DNA of 64,000 bases from Styela clava (Eukaryota; Chordata; Ascidiacea; Stolidobranchia; Styelidae): contig NC_135250.1 in NCBI RefSeq assembly GCF_964204865.1, positions 23,179,395 through 23,243,394 on the forward strand, written 5' to 3'. The notes under the pieces were generated by a model that was given only the letters and a program-made list of their open reading frames with translations, was not told the DNA's origin and ran no database searches. Positions 23,461 through 34,842 of the stretch are shown in pieces. The translations under genes and the position numbers were made by a program. Every line of letters begins with the position of its first letter. Position 1 is the stretch's first letter.

Positions 23461-24899
23461 ACGCAACCACGGTTTATGTTAAACAGAATTAAATTAATAC
23501 GGCAAAGCCTTGTAATTGCTGGTATCTAAATATTTTGCTCAACAGAAAATCATCCTAGTAAAAAAGTGATACTTTTAACTATCTTTATCAAAATCGGTTG
23601 TCAAAAAGTGGATAAAAAGTATAAACTCTATTTCCTAATAACTCCTAATGACTAATTTATTGGGTATTGTACCAATTGTGGCTTTGAATAATTTCAAATT
23701 TTCGACGTGAAGGAAATAACTGTATAAACTAGAATATCGGTTAGAAACCTAAGACTTATCGATCGAAGGTTAGGGGATCCCCCAAAACAGTGGTCTTACT
23801 CCATAGTGACACTGTGTGTCCCATCACTAATTAATTAATAACTCGTTAATTATAAGACATAATCCATCCAAAATCAATAGGCTTCTGATCCTAGATATGA
23901 TGAATGCACATGCAAAATTTGGAGCAGATTCAACCTTTGTTTACGTGAGATATCGCGTGCATCTAACACACATAGATACACACAAACAGACATGCAAATA
24001 CCTATCAACATACTTACCGATCTTAAGATCGATAGCAACAGTATGAAGCGCACACTCACACAGAAGATCACCAACAAATTAAGTGCCGATCCTACTTCAT
24101 CGTGATTACTATACGTTTCAAAGCGTGGAAAATCATTTCAAGATTTCACTTAGAAGCGAAACACCTCGCTAACGGCGAAAAGTGGCTACTATTCGGAATT
24201 ATTAGAAAATCAGCCAAAAAGGTATTCGAATACTTTGATATTCGAATGTTTTCGAATATTCAATTCATTTTGGACAACCCTGTCCTATTTCATTTCTACA
24301 TAGCATTTATTTTAACTGTCATTATTTGATTCTTGGTGTTCATGGTGTGTTATCTAGAGTTATGATCGTAATTTTTTATTTTGAACCTATCAGATTATTT
24401 CTTTACTCAATTCTGAAATTTTGTGCCACAGATAGTGAGGTTTGTGTCAGCAGCGGTAACTCCCACTTTATTTTATTGCTTATGTGCATTAGCTTTTGAT
24501 AAAGTCTTCTTTAGGTGATTATGAATATCTAAGAATAAAATAGGTAAAATAAAGTAGGCAATAATTGCAACCTGTTTTTATTATGTGTTTTTGATAACTG
24601 TAACTGTTCAATTTGTAATTTTTTTTATTTCTACTGCTTATGATAAAGATACATCAGTTTAAAATATCCAACATATATATATATTCTTGTTATGTCTGCT
24701 AAGATTAATAAATTTAAAAGCACAAGGTGTTAAAAATTGTTGAAGTTTGGTTGCTAAAATGTTTAGAATAAACAAGAATTACAATTTTTCATTTTACTCG
24801 AATTTAATCTGTGTTATATAAGTTTGCCTTCTGATTTTGAAGTATTTTACCTTACAACTCCCTATAATATTATCAATTTAATTTTTTTCTCACAGATAA

Positions 24900-25900
24900 C
24901 AAATGGTATATTTTTGATAACATAGTTATTATCATCATGAGATGAGCTGAAAATGAAATCAACAATTCCTTACAAATGGCTTCATCGAATTTTGATATTC
25001 AAGAAACTTTTAAAACTTTAACTCAAGATATTGAAACAAAACCTGTGGTGTTAATTCACTCGGAAATATTTTTCAAAAAAAGATATTTTTATCAACAAAA
25101 CACGATGAGACGATTCCTGTGACTGGATGAAGCAATGTTCCAACTTATAAATAGAATACAAATACATGGAGTGCAAGTTGAAGGACCAGATATGGTGGCT
25201 CTTGGAGATTTTCACTCAGATCTCATGTATTATCCTCAAAGATTAACCACAGAACCACATTCTGTGTTGTAAGCAACGATTCTGGTTCTATTGGACCGGA
25301 CAAGAAGAAGGATAATCAAAATCTGAATTATGCCTTGAAGACGTTCTGTGATATTTTTGAGTTACCATTACCCAAACTTGATATCGTTTCAAAAAAATCA
25401 CCTGGACATGGCAGTGATATAGCAGATTATGAATTAGATGAAAATGGAAAAATTAGTTTGTCACCAAGTGGCCGTTTTCAGCTTCAAAACAAATTGAAAA
25501 AACTCCCAATTTTGCCAAATGGAGATGCTTATCTTCGTCCTATTTGTAGTTTTGAAAATGCTTTTTCGGTTCGTTTCTTACACAAACTTTCATCAAAATT
25601 CAATGGCAAATACCAACATAAAATTGGTGAATTATGCAAAAAAAATGATATCTTGGGAAAAGTCTGTAGAATATTATTTGTACAACCGACGAATTCCCTG
25701 CACTGAAACATGGTTTTCATCCTAAGCCTCATCTATCTTTGAGGTTCATTGCTCATTACAGAAATATATTCTACATTTTCATGTTATATGCTCTGTAGTT
25801 ATTTTTTAGGTTCAATTTTGTATATGCATGTATTTACATTGTTTTTCTACTTGTCATCATAATATTCTTCAGAGCTTTGTTCAGTAAAGATTGATATTTT
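24900..25900 (+). pseudogene. decayed gene of unknown family, copy 1
   Basis: Pieces of one protein are visible. A first exon-like piece follows TTTTTCTCACAG and contains MRSAENEINNSLQMAS (related to the type A exon-like ORF) but has a stop. A second has GPDMVALGDFHSDLMYYPQR. The longest open piece (25335-25706) contains PGHGSDIADYELDENGKISL and KFNGKYQHKIGELCKK. A 1-nt deletion near 25687 shifts the frame before the membrane segments, and TAG at 25796-25798 breaks the last one. I do not recognise the family. Copy 2 at 47945-48990 has other lesions. Confidence 0.5.
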
Positions 25901-25999
25901 CCCTTTGATATGCATTTCCCTCCCTCCAGGTTCAATAGTTGACAAAATATATAAGACCGTTGCATTTGCTGAATCTTTTAATTTGCATATAAGAATAAT

Positions 26000-26341
26000 A
26001 GGATGGGATTTACATACTTATCCCGGGGGAGAGGAAAGCCGATAAGACGGCTTATCCATATGGCGAACCACGGCCTCTCGTCTGGTTACCATTCCAAGTC
26101 GGGTATGGAATTAGTTATACTGTATTATTTATTTTCGGAAGCATGGACTTGGTGGTGGAGGAAGCCGTAACCGACCAGCGGTTACATGAACCACCCAACG
26201 ACGGCGAGGAGTCCAGCAATCCTCTCGCACATAACCCTCCCTGCATGGGATTCGAACCTGCGAACCCACGCAGAGTAATTAGAGGTGCGGTGGCGAGCGT
26301 ATTCCTAACGCTTAGTCCGTTGAGCCACACCGCCGCGCCAT
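26000..26341 (-). mobile_element. tRNA-derived SINE, full copy
   Basis: Read on the minus strand it starts GGCGCGGCGGTGTGGC and has a polymerase III A box (TGGCTCAACGG at 26317-26327) and a perfect B box (GGTTCGAATCC at 26248-26258). It ends with CCCGGGATAAGTATG and an ATCC-type tail. AATAAT flanks it (25994-25999 and 26342-26347). The duplicated spacer at 49092-49100 has the uninterrupted empty site. It is not a functional tRNA gene, because the tRNA body is too diverged and is fused to an unrelated tail. Confidence 0.88.
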
Positions 26342-26347
26342 AATAAT

Positions 26348-28535
26348 CAACTAAAGCTGTGGTGTGGAGTCTGGAAATTTTACACATTTCTTCAAACTCT
26401 TTAATGAATTAAGAAAAAACTATAAATGTTTTAATATGCATACTTTATTTACCGGTAAGTGTTGAGTATGCTAACATGATTTCTGGTTTCCTGGGAAAGT
26501 TCCGACCTTGATTATCTGTTTTGAAAGTCTGAAATTTTGACTCCGAGGAATTTGAAGTGAACACCTTGAATCCATTATTAATAGACACATAGCAAACTCA
26601 GACAACACACCCCTAGTTTTGAGTTCAGTTTTTTTGATTGTGGGAATAGTAAGAGTTTGATCAACCACGTTTCTGTGTCATCTTGCTACCCATAATACAT
26701 CTCTTAGGACAATAAGCTACTCCTGTTTGACAATGAACAGTTTAGTCACATAAATATGTTGTGAGCTTGTGAATGGATTTCTAAACAATTTATGTTGAGT
26801 TATCAGTATAGTTTGCTGACCTTTCATCGAAATCATTTTCTGTTGGTAAATACATGATTACTGCCTCATACTGCCAAGATTTTGTGCAGATTTAACATTC
26901 TAGAAATGATTTTCTAAAGTCATAGATCAGTCATATCTTCTTTTATATTGTTTGTATTTTCATGATCAATATTGTTGGTTTATAATGTTTTTATATAAAT
27001 TTTGTGTTTAGATAAAGACTGATAATCAATGGTGTTTAGCAGTTATTGAGAGAATCACAAGTGAAATACCCCTGCCTTTCGCCATATAGGTAGCACAGCA
27101 CATGTAAACAATACAAGGTTGAAGCAGATTTAATAATTTAATAATTATTCAACATAACCCTGTGTCAAAATGCCATATCTATACAACTTCAACCACACTG
27201 CAAGTTGTTCCCCCTTGTTGTTAATAGTAGAGGATATGGTATTGTGGTTTGATTAGACAGTTTGCTTTGTTTGTGTCAGCATTTCCATTGGATCACATGT
27301 ATTTATTATATCAAGACAGAACATTACTTATCTCTTCTAATGGCAAAATAAAAATTGTTCCAAATCTAACCATTTTCTATATTACATGACCACCACCAAT
27401 GGTTTTTGTTGATTATAATTATACATTTAGATACATAATATTTTCTTAAACCAAATTTTTTTAGGTGCAAATTCATATGTTAATAATTACAAAACATGTA
27501 AACTCCTCCAAGTTTTCTAAAATTTCTGTAAAACGTCAAATTGCTAATAAATGGCATGTCATATCGGGTACCGGCATATGTGTTCTTTGCAAGTGGCAAT
27601 ATATCACATGTTATGTTTTGTATATAAGTTACCTAAGTAATTTTTTTTGCAATGTCATCTGGTTGTTCTGTAAGCTGTATTTTTATTGTACAAGCTCATT
27701 GCACTATTTTATATCGTTTGAATTTTTTGTTGGATCTTTGCGATTTTCAAATTGCACTGAAACAACATCAAAATTCTTTGGAACGAAAAAAATAATATTT
27801 TCGGGTATCTCTCTATATGTATAGGCAGAACCTATTGATATTATTTATACGGTACCTTTTATCTGTTCTGCTGACAATTCTGCAATAGGTTAAACAAAGA
27901 ATAAGTTTCTGGTAAGTCTGGTATATTTCTGATGGCCTGGATCATACAGCCATACTTGGTGATTTTACGATACAAACTTCTGATAGCGAAATGTGGTTCA
28001 TTATATTTTAGTTTGGATATTGATACATTAACATGTTCAATAAGGCAGTTAACAGTAACTGGAATTTTGAAAACATTCACAGTAGCACAGTAGCAGTATG
28101 GTGGTAAAACATAGAAATACCGGTATATTAAAATTAGTAAATGTTCATTTTTGTTCAGTGATTTCTTGACCGAAGAAATATGCATGGCCTATCTTTCATA
28201 CTGATATTTTATCTACAAACTCCATAACTGAGAGTTGTAAGGTTATGTACTGTCACATCTTGACATTTATGTGACACAAATTAAGCAGTCAAAAGCTTCG
28301 CCATAGTGGTTGTGTACTTATTGCATTTCTTCTCGTTAGAGTTTAATTTTTTTGTTGTAATCATTGTTTTATGAAGCAATTAACCTAAATGAGTCCTTCC
28401 TTTTTCTTCCCAGAGGTTTATATGTGATGGACCGTAAAGTCTTTAGTTTAATTATTGTTTCTCTTTTTAAGGTATTATTATTATTAGTGGTATAATCATA
28501 AGCAGTGCTTTAAATTATCAGACGAAGTCTCAGAA
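26348..28535 (+). other. type B spacer, last part, and leader of K4
   Basis: No gene is supported. From about 27648 on it is almost identical to 50556-51443 before K6, whereas the part before that is clearly diverged. The leader has a pyrimidine tract TTTCTCTTTTTAAG (AG 28470-28471) 65 nt before the ATG, a possible 3' splice or trans-splice site. Confidence 0.5.
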
Positions 28536-30164
28536 ATGGAAGAAAAAATCAATACAGATTCTAAAGAACATGCTGTTGAAATTTTACAACAATTAAATGA
28601 ATATCGTAAAACTGGACGTCATTGTGATTTCATGATCAAAGCTGGATCTGAGGAACTTCCTGTTCATAAGAATATTGTGTCTGCAAGTTCCGATTATTTT
28701 AAAGCAATGTTATCTCATGAAAATGTGGAAACAAATTCTGGTGTCGTTGAAATAAAGGAATTTGATGAAGTTTGTGTTAAAAAATGTGTTGATTTCATTT
28801 ACACTGGGGATGCTTATGTTGCCGAAGAAAAACGTGAAACACTCATGGGTGTCGCTCACATGATGCAGCTGCAAAGACTTTGTGATAGTATCGCAATTTT
28901 TCTGGAAGATGATCTTGATCCTAGATCGTTTTTTCAAACTAAAAAAATTGCAAATAGGTACAACTGTAAACAACTTGAGGAAAAATGCAATCAATTTGCA
29001 TTGAAACGTTTTAAAGAAATTGCCCAGTCTGATGAGTTTATGGATCTTGATGAAAAATTTATTTCATTTCTGATGGAATCAAAGGAAACAAAAGCAAAGG
29101 AAGAAGGGAAATGTAAGATGTTGTTGGCATGGACCAAACATGATATTGATGTGAGAAAAGAATGTTTTCTTGGTTTGGTGATGAAATTTCAGTTGATAAA
29201 AATGACTTTGTCATATAGGAGATTCCTTGTTGAAAATGAACCATTGATAATTGGATCTGGAAAATATTTACAGTCATTGACTTTATCAATTTTAGACAGT
29301 ACTGGGAATGTCAGTTCGAAAGATTTTAATTTCACAGAGAATAAACAGCTTGTTGTTTTTGATCAAACTTCTCGAAGAATACATTCTCATGATGTTGATG
29401 ATAAAACATGGACACCAATGCAAACCATAGATCAAGTAATCATACAGAATACAGTATGTTCTGCTGTAGTGATGGAATCTTACATTTATGTGATTTGTAA
29501 AAATGGACCGTTTTATAGACTTGAATATGCTGAATCAAATGCAAAGTGGGAACAAATGACAAATACAAATCTTTATGGTACATGTGCAGTTGCACTTGAT
29601 GGTTTCGTTTATGGTATTGAGTATCATAAATACTCGAACATTATGGAAAGATATGATCCATCAAATAATATATGGACCAGACTAACAAACAAATCATTGA
29701 TTCTAGCTTGGGAATCTTTGGTGGCTGCTGATGGAAAGGTGTTTTGTATCACAGGAACGAATCAACAAGATCGAGTAACAAACCAAATTGAGATTTTTGA
29801 TCCTGTCACATCAACTTGGTCAATGGATAATAGATCATTGAATGAAGCAAGATATCAAGCTTCTGCAACTGCTACAGAGGAAGGAATATATGTTATGGGA
29901 GGTAAAAATGTTGATGGAAAATCTCTCACTACTGTTGAATTTCGTTCATCTGTAACTAAAACCTGGATGATGTTGAAACCAATGAAAAATGCAAGACAAT
30001 ATTTCAGTAGTTGTGTGATTGATGAAAAAGTTTATGTCATTGGGGGAAATGGAAATCCTGCAAATATAGAGGAATATGATCCAGAAACAAAAGAATGGAA
30101 AATCACTGAAACAATACAAGGAAAAAATATTTTTCCATTGGCAAGTTTTGCAATAAATATATAA
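28536..30164 (+). CDS. K4: BTB-BACK-kelch protein, 542 aa
   Basis: Intact BTB, BACK and six blades. It carries E97 in place of Lys in the BTB (VAEEKRE) and N67 in place of Lys, both shared only with K6. Loop signatures are TGTNQQDRVTNQ (blade 4), GGKNVDGKSL (blade 5, two residues shorter than K1) and ARQYF (blade 6). The first 1.1 kb of coding sequence differs from K6 at about two positions, so one has recently overwritten the other. Its leader differs from the type A leaders of K1-K3. Likely Cul3 adaptor by family. Confidence 0.93.
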   Translation: MEEKINTDSKEHAVEILQQLNEYRKTGRHCDFMIKAGSEELPVHKNIVSASSDYFKAMLSHENVETNSGVVEIKEFDEVCVKKCVDFIYTGDAYVAEEKRETLMGVAHMMQLQRLCDSIAIFLEDDLDPRSFFQTKKIANRYNCKQLEEKCNQFALKRFKEIAQSDEFMDLDEKFISFLMESKETKAKEEGKCKMLLAWTKHDIDVRKECFLGLVMKFQLIKMTLSYRRFLVENEPLIIGSGKYLQSLTLSILDSTGNVSSKDFNFTENKQLVVFDQTSRRIHSHDVDDKTWTPMQTIDQVIIQNTVCSAVVMESYIYVICKNGPFYRLEYAESNAKWEQMTNTNLYGTCAVALDGFVYGIEYHKYSNIMERYDPSNNIWTRLTNKSLILAWESLVAADGKVFCITGTNQQDRVTNQIEIFDPVTSTWSMDNRSLNEARYQASATATEEGIYVMGGKNVDGKSLTTVEFRSSVTKTWMMLKPMKNARQYFSSCVIDEKVYVIGGNGNPANIEEYDPETKEWKITETIQGKNIFPLASFAINI

Positions 30165-30654
30165 CATCAATTACTATTTTATTCGTACAAATATGGCTCT
30201 CATAATCTTATTGAATATACCTATCAATTTTCCTGATTTAATTTGTTTGCAGAATTATGGAAACTTGTCATTTGTCAATCATTTGTGTGTTGATATTTAG
30301 ATTGAATAATGTGTTTGACAAAAAGTTTTATTTGATAATTTTTCTTCTATACATTTAGCTCAAGAATGAATTTACAGAATGTTTGAAGATATAGCTGAAT
30401 AATTTCTCTTTACAGATAGCCAATATCAATATTGATAATTCATACCTATTTTATTTGGAAGTGACAAGTGAAAACTTATTTCATATTAGTAGTGTTGATT
30501 TTGTATATATTTTTTTTTCTATCATTCCATTTAATATGGTCAACAATTTAATCTCTAATTCCTGAAAATGTATCATTTTTCAATATTTTATTCAATTTTG
30601 TGTTATGTCAGATTACAGGAGCTTTCCCCGTAATAATTTTTTATGGGTTGTTAT
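30165..30654 (+). other. 3' flank of K4
   Basis: No gene. It is related to the flanks of K6 and K7 (GGTTGTTATCATATCTC landmark), which differ from the K1/K2 flanks. Confidence 0.5.
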
Positions 30655-31250
30655 TAGGGCCCGACCGATACTGCCTTTTCAAAACCGATACCGATAGTTT
30701 TCTAAAACTTGGCCGATAAACCGATACCGATGTTACCACACAAAAAAAGATGACTACAAGTAACAAGCAACACTCTGATAATTCTGTGTTTTCCTTATTT
30801 GTCATAGTAATAGACATATAATACAAAGTATTGCCAGCATAGGATTCCATTGAAAGCAGGTATTGCCATCATAAGGATCTCCCAGCATGTGTTCAGCTTC
30901 AAGTTACCTGTAACATGTTCCTATGATTACTGACTCAACAGCTTCAAATCTATTCTATTTATAGAACTAGCATTTTAAGCCGAAACTAAATTGCTTTTTT
31001 CCCTTGTGTACTCTCTCAAAAACGCCATTATCGATAATAACATTCCAGTTATGGCCATACATGAAATGTATAATTACACGCCACCGGGCATTAGGAGAGA
31101 CACCTTTTAAACAAGGGATAAAACTGCTTGCCCGATGTAATTTTGACACTTTTGCAGTCACGTGATTGGCCGGTAACTATCGGTAAAATAAGCCGATACC
31201 GATAGTTCGAAATTTATGAAAAACAAGGCCGAAATATCGGTCGGGCCCTA
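30655..31250. mobile_element. hAT-type MITE with 16-bp TIRs
   Basis: Ends TAGGGCCCGACCGATA and TATCGGTCGGGCCCTA are perfect inverses. The flanks are GTTGTTAT (30647-30654) and ATTGTTAT (31251-31258), one mismatch in 8. The K6 and K7 flanks (about 53563 and 63489) have the empty site GGGTTGTTATCATATC. Subterminal CCGATACCGATA repeats and an 8-bp duplication fit hAT. No transposase. Confidence 0.85.
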
Positions 31251-31465
31251 ATTGTTATCATATCTCTCTCATTAACTCACATTAATTATTTATGATGGAT
31301 CCTATCTGATTTTAGTTTCATACAATAATTCAAGTTTTTGATCTTAATGATCAGGTGGGGGTTATTTATATTAAATGCTCAATCGTTTGAAATCACTGTA
31401 TTTTTTAATTATCATCATTTCACTGCTTATCGATATAACTAGTTCAAAGATATGTTAAATATTAT

Positions 31466-32682
31466 TCATCCCTTTTCTTCTAAACCACATACTTTTGATT
31501 CATATTGAACTAGAAGTTCAGGACGAGAGCCGTTAAAAGGGAAAATGACTCTTTCATGTTGTCTTTGAAAGTCCTGACCGAGCAATAAATCACAACAAAG
31601 ACCTCGAAATTCTTTAAGAGGCACTTTGGTATATGAACGAGTACCAATTATCATATCAGTTAAACAGGATCCAATAGTCGTTCCTTGCAGATGCTGGACA
31701 GCCATCACTACATTTTCCCGTGAAGGCAAAATTTTCAAACGTAGCATTCTCGCAGTCTTTTCGTTTATAAAAGAGAGAGAGCTTCCGGTATCTATCAACG
31801 CAGTTGTATTGCGACCAGCTATGACAACTGGAAGTGTTGCCGGCAGTAAACACCGTGGTGCTGATTGCACATCGTGGACTGATGGATTTACTGACGCCGT
31901 TATAGATGAAGAGTCTTCAGATTTATTCATCTTTGATCGGCAAACTTTGGCAAAGTGGCCTTTTTTATCGCATTTGTAGCAATTGGCATTGCGTGCGGGA
32001 CAATTTTGACGATTGTGGTAATTATATCCACCGAATATACATTTTCGCCCTGTTATACGGCCAGTTACTATACCTTCATTGTCGAAAGAGGTTTCGGAAG
32101 TGGCCAATGCCGAAGGTTGCAATTCGTCGATTCGAGATGCTTCATATGCTGACGAATTACGTTGCGCCAGATAAGTGATGAAGCTTGTGAAAACGCTAAT
32201 TCAAGAGTCAAGTCCTTGTTTTCCAAAAGACGTTGTCGGATGTTATTTGACAAAATACCATTGATAAAAGAATCACGTATAAGTTCGTCGCGGTACTGCG
32301 CGGCAGAAACATCTTTAAAATTACAATCTTTACTTAGATTACGCAGAGTTTGTAAAAATTCGTCGATGGATTGACCAGTTTGTTGCTTTGCCGTAACTAG
32401 CAGATGTCGTGCAAATATTTCATTCGGCGTCTTGACATATAAGTTATGTAGCACTTCCATAGCTTTACTATAAGCGTCCACATCTTCAATATATTCATAA
32501 ACATTGTGAGATACTGAGTTGATTAGCCTCTTGAGTTTATTCACAGACTGGCCCTCTTGTACACTCATCTCTAATTCTTCAATGTAGTTCTCAAATGTTT
32601 TTCGCCAGTGCTTCCATTCCTTTGCCGCGCTTGGAGAATTCAGATTTAGGTCAAGTCTCACTGGTTTCATCGATGCATCCAT
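31466..32682 (-). pseudogene. gag-protease of the truncated LTR element
   Basis: Two overlapping frames. The first (32682-32068, 204 codons) starts at the ATG 24 nt after the LTR and is a helical capsid-like Gag (AAKEWKHWRKTFENYIEEL type). The second, in the -1 frame, ends at 31466. It has a CX2CX4HX4C knuckle (CYKCDKKGHFAKVC) and an aspartic protease active site ALIDTGSS, with a downstream LLLGQDF run. The -1 frame is open upstream to near 32190, so the switch is either programmed -1 frameshifting or a single-base loss near 32170. No polymerase follows, so it is not autonomous. Confidence 0.75.
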
Positions 32683-32690
32683 ATTTAAGA

Positions 32691-32759
32691 TTTTAGTTTC
32701 TTAAATTGTTATGACAGTTTATTTATTATAACCAAAATTATGGCTTTAAGAAACTAAAA
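32691..32759 (-). promoter_or_regulatory. self-priming site of the truncated LTR element
   Basis: TTTTAGTTTCTTAAA at 32691-32705, directly next to the LTR, is a perfect 15-nt inverse of TTTAAGAAACTAAAA at 32745-32759 inside the LTR. In the transcript the LTR segment can pair with the primer-binding position. No TGG-type tRNA site lies at the LTR edge. This matches the layout of self-primed (Tf1/sushi-type) elements. Confidence 0.65.
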
Positions 32760-33007
32760 ACGCATCTTAACCTAAACACAAGAACATGCAACATAATTAC
32801 ATTGAGTCACTAAGAATAGCCAAACTTAATCGGACTACCGTCTAATACTCGTAACGGCACGTAACTAATGCAGTAAGGCAAATGCAGTCCGTTGTCGCTT
32901 GACGATAATCAGTGATCACAACACAAAGAACGATAATGTAATAATGACGGAATATAAACAAAGTGTAGCACACTGCAACAGGAATAACTGAACTTAATCT
33001 CATAACA
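32707..33007 (-). repeat. LTR of the truncated element (301 bp)
   Basis: Bounded by perfect 8-bp inverted ends TGTTATGA and TCATAACA, the usual TG...CA form on either strand. Only one LTR is present. Confidence 0.75.
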
Positions 33008-33537
33008 AAAAGAAAGAACAAAACATTTAGGTTTAGGAGGAGTAGTGTTAATTCACCCATGCCTTAGTAATGACCTCACTGCTGATCACCGTTGTCCAAT
33101 GCATTATCAGTATTATTTAGGTGAGGCTCATTTCATACCATCATCTTTGTAACGTCATAACAGACTTATTGCGGCCTTCTAGGCTGAGAACAATTATTCA
33201 ACTTCTGATATTTCTATACTGAAAATGAAGATGATTTTGAGAAATCTTTGTGAATTTCTTAATGAGCCATGAAATATTATCACTATTTATTGATTTCAAT
33301 TCCTGTTAACAGACAATAAGTTCTGTAATTAAGGAAATATAATTTTATTGAATATTCTCAAAAATATTATTATTGTAGTTGTTCATATTGACTAATTCAC
33401 TGAACTTGATAACATATACTGTGTTAGTGAAATTGTCATTGTTATTGCTTTATGTATATAAGGTACTCGAAGGAATTATAAATTTTCATTTTGATGCTCG
33501 TAGTTAATCTTCTGATAAATTTTTACTGGCATTATTT

Positions 33538-33795
33538 GTGCAATTTTTTACAGCTGTAATTTGCAATATTGATATCATGATTAGATCAGCTGAGAAAGAA
33601 ATTAAGTATTATCTGATGGTCACAAAGTTCCAACCAGTCTTTATAACATGCTTGTGTCGTCACTCGACAATTTCTCAAAAGATTGTTGAAGATGATTCGA
33701 TGCTTATTTTTGATAAAGATTTACACAGACAACACATGTCATTATTGTTTGGCAAAAAGTGGAAAGGCTGTGGAGTTGGCAGTTTAATAAACTAA
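33538..33795 (+). other. exon-like ORF, copy 3
   Basis: Same ORF as at 9334, but it begins with GTG instead of ATG and reads 85 codons. An internal deletion after LLFGKKW changes the tail. Function unknown. Confidence 0.3.
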
Positions 33796-33883
33796 TTTTA
33801 ATATTGGCTAGAAACGACAATATTTCAAATGTCCTTAAGTTGTTTCAAAATAGATTAATGGCTTGAAGTTTTATAAAAAGTTT

Positions 33884-33966
33884 GTTACTCCTGAAGTATG
33901 CGCACTAAGATGTCGCATAACTTTAACCTGGTACACAACCTGAGTTCAGCATACTTCAGGAGGTCC
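33884..33966. mobile_element. 83-bp MITE with 8-bp target duplication
   Basis: CTCCTGAAGTATGC near the left end and GCATACTTCAGGAG near the right end are inverse. AAAAGTTT flanks it at 33876-33883 and 33967-33974. The aligned K1 spacer (near 9680) lacks it. Confidence 0.85.
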
Positions 33967-34226
33967 AAAAGTTTTCCATACCTAGAACACCAGTAGATAT
34001 TGGAGTTGTGAGAAAGTTTAAAAAGGGGAGTGGTTTTTAATTTTGATGATGTCATCGCACACAAAAACTGAATCCTAAAGAGCCAACAGAATTTTTTGAA
34101 ATAAATGAAAGTGATAGACTTTTAGTGAAAAATACAATCTTTAACCACTGGAAATTTCAAAGCAATTCCTCTAGTAGGTAATGAGGAGAGATATTTTTTC
34201 ACAACAACAACATAATAACAAAACGC

Positions 34227-34842
34227 TCTCAACCTTTCATGCGGCTCTTGTTAATGCTTCAAAAAGTAATTACTTTCAAAGAAAATTTTTCATTGGAAAC
34301 TAATCATTGACTTGAAATTAAAATGTGTTGTATTAAAAGTCTATTATTTAGTCGAATGAATTCCCCCTTGTTTATTAGCGTAGCGTTAACTAATCTACAA
34401 GATACAATAGGGACGCAACAGTAAGCGTTTTCGCGGCCACTCGTACACTTTTCACTTGGAAAGATTTTGGTCGTGCCCCCCCCCCGTTTGAAATTTGTTT
34501 TTTTTATCATTGTTCTACGTTCAAACAACGTCGTTCCACGGTCATATCAATGTGGTGAAAATTACTTTTTTCCAGTGCTTTATCACCTCGACGTAATTCA
34601 ACACCGCCCGACTTCAATCATACCTTTTTGCTGTTAGTTACGTATTAATCGCTATCCCCGCGTATATGTTTGTATTCAAAAATGAGATAGTTACCTCAAA
34701 AAAGTAGAAATCCCGCGCTGTCGATGCGAATTGAAAGCGACAATAGCATAATGCTATCTCTCTCTCTCTCTTGTGACGAATACTCTCGTGCTTCATCATC
34801 TTGACGCAATGTGACGCCGCCCGTCTTCATGTTATAATATTG
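34227..34842. other. 616-bp unique insert between two spacer copies
   Basis: Not seen elsewhere in the window. It contains a C-run (near 34480), a short CT microsatellite (near 34760), and two related segments with ACCGCCCGACTTCA and GCCGCCCGTCTTCA. No coding region is supported. Confidence 0.5.

Larger units (their letters stand above)
22630..24899 (+). other. type B spacer, first part
   Basis: No gene. It contains TTCGAATA-rich stretches (22900-22960 and 24225-24260), the 110-bp tandem repeat (23050-23460), and a hAT-like terminus ending GGACAACCCTG at about 24282. The block is duplicated at 45977-47944 after K5. Confidence 0.55.
31471..33007 (-). mobile_element. truncated LTR retroelement (5' LTR, gag, protease only)
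   Basis: In transcript order: LTR (33007-32707), self-complementary primer site (32705-32691), gag, zinc knuckle, protease, then an abrupt end near 31470 where the kelch-flank sequence resumes. Reverse transcriptase, RNase H, integrase and the 3' LTR are absent. At the other side, host spacer homology resumes at about 33010, and roughly 200 bp of spacer present in other copies is missing between the two ends. Insertion with deletion, or later recombination, would explain this. Confidence 0.75.
33008..34226 (+). other. type A spacer after K4, first copy
   Basis: Colinear with 8790-9950. It holds an exon-like ORF (33538-33795) and a small MITE (33884-33966). It stops at 34226, where unique sequence intervenes, and starts again at 34843. 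Confidence 0.5.

Noticed and set aside
26230-26340. Possible tRNA gene with A and B boxes
   Set aside because: The B box is perfect but the body does not fold as a tRNA and continues into a conserved non-tRNA tail with a target duplication, so it is a SINE.
27859-28185. 108-codon minus-strand ORF, identical before K4 and K6 (50763-51089)
   Set aside because: Identity is explained by the recent conversion tract covering this leader; no domain, and it is absent from other leaders.
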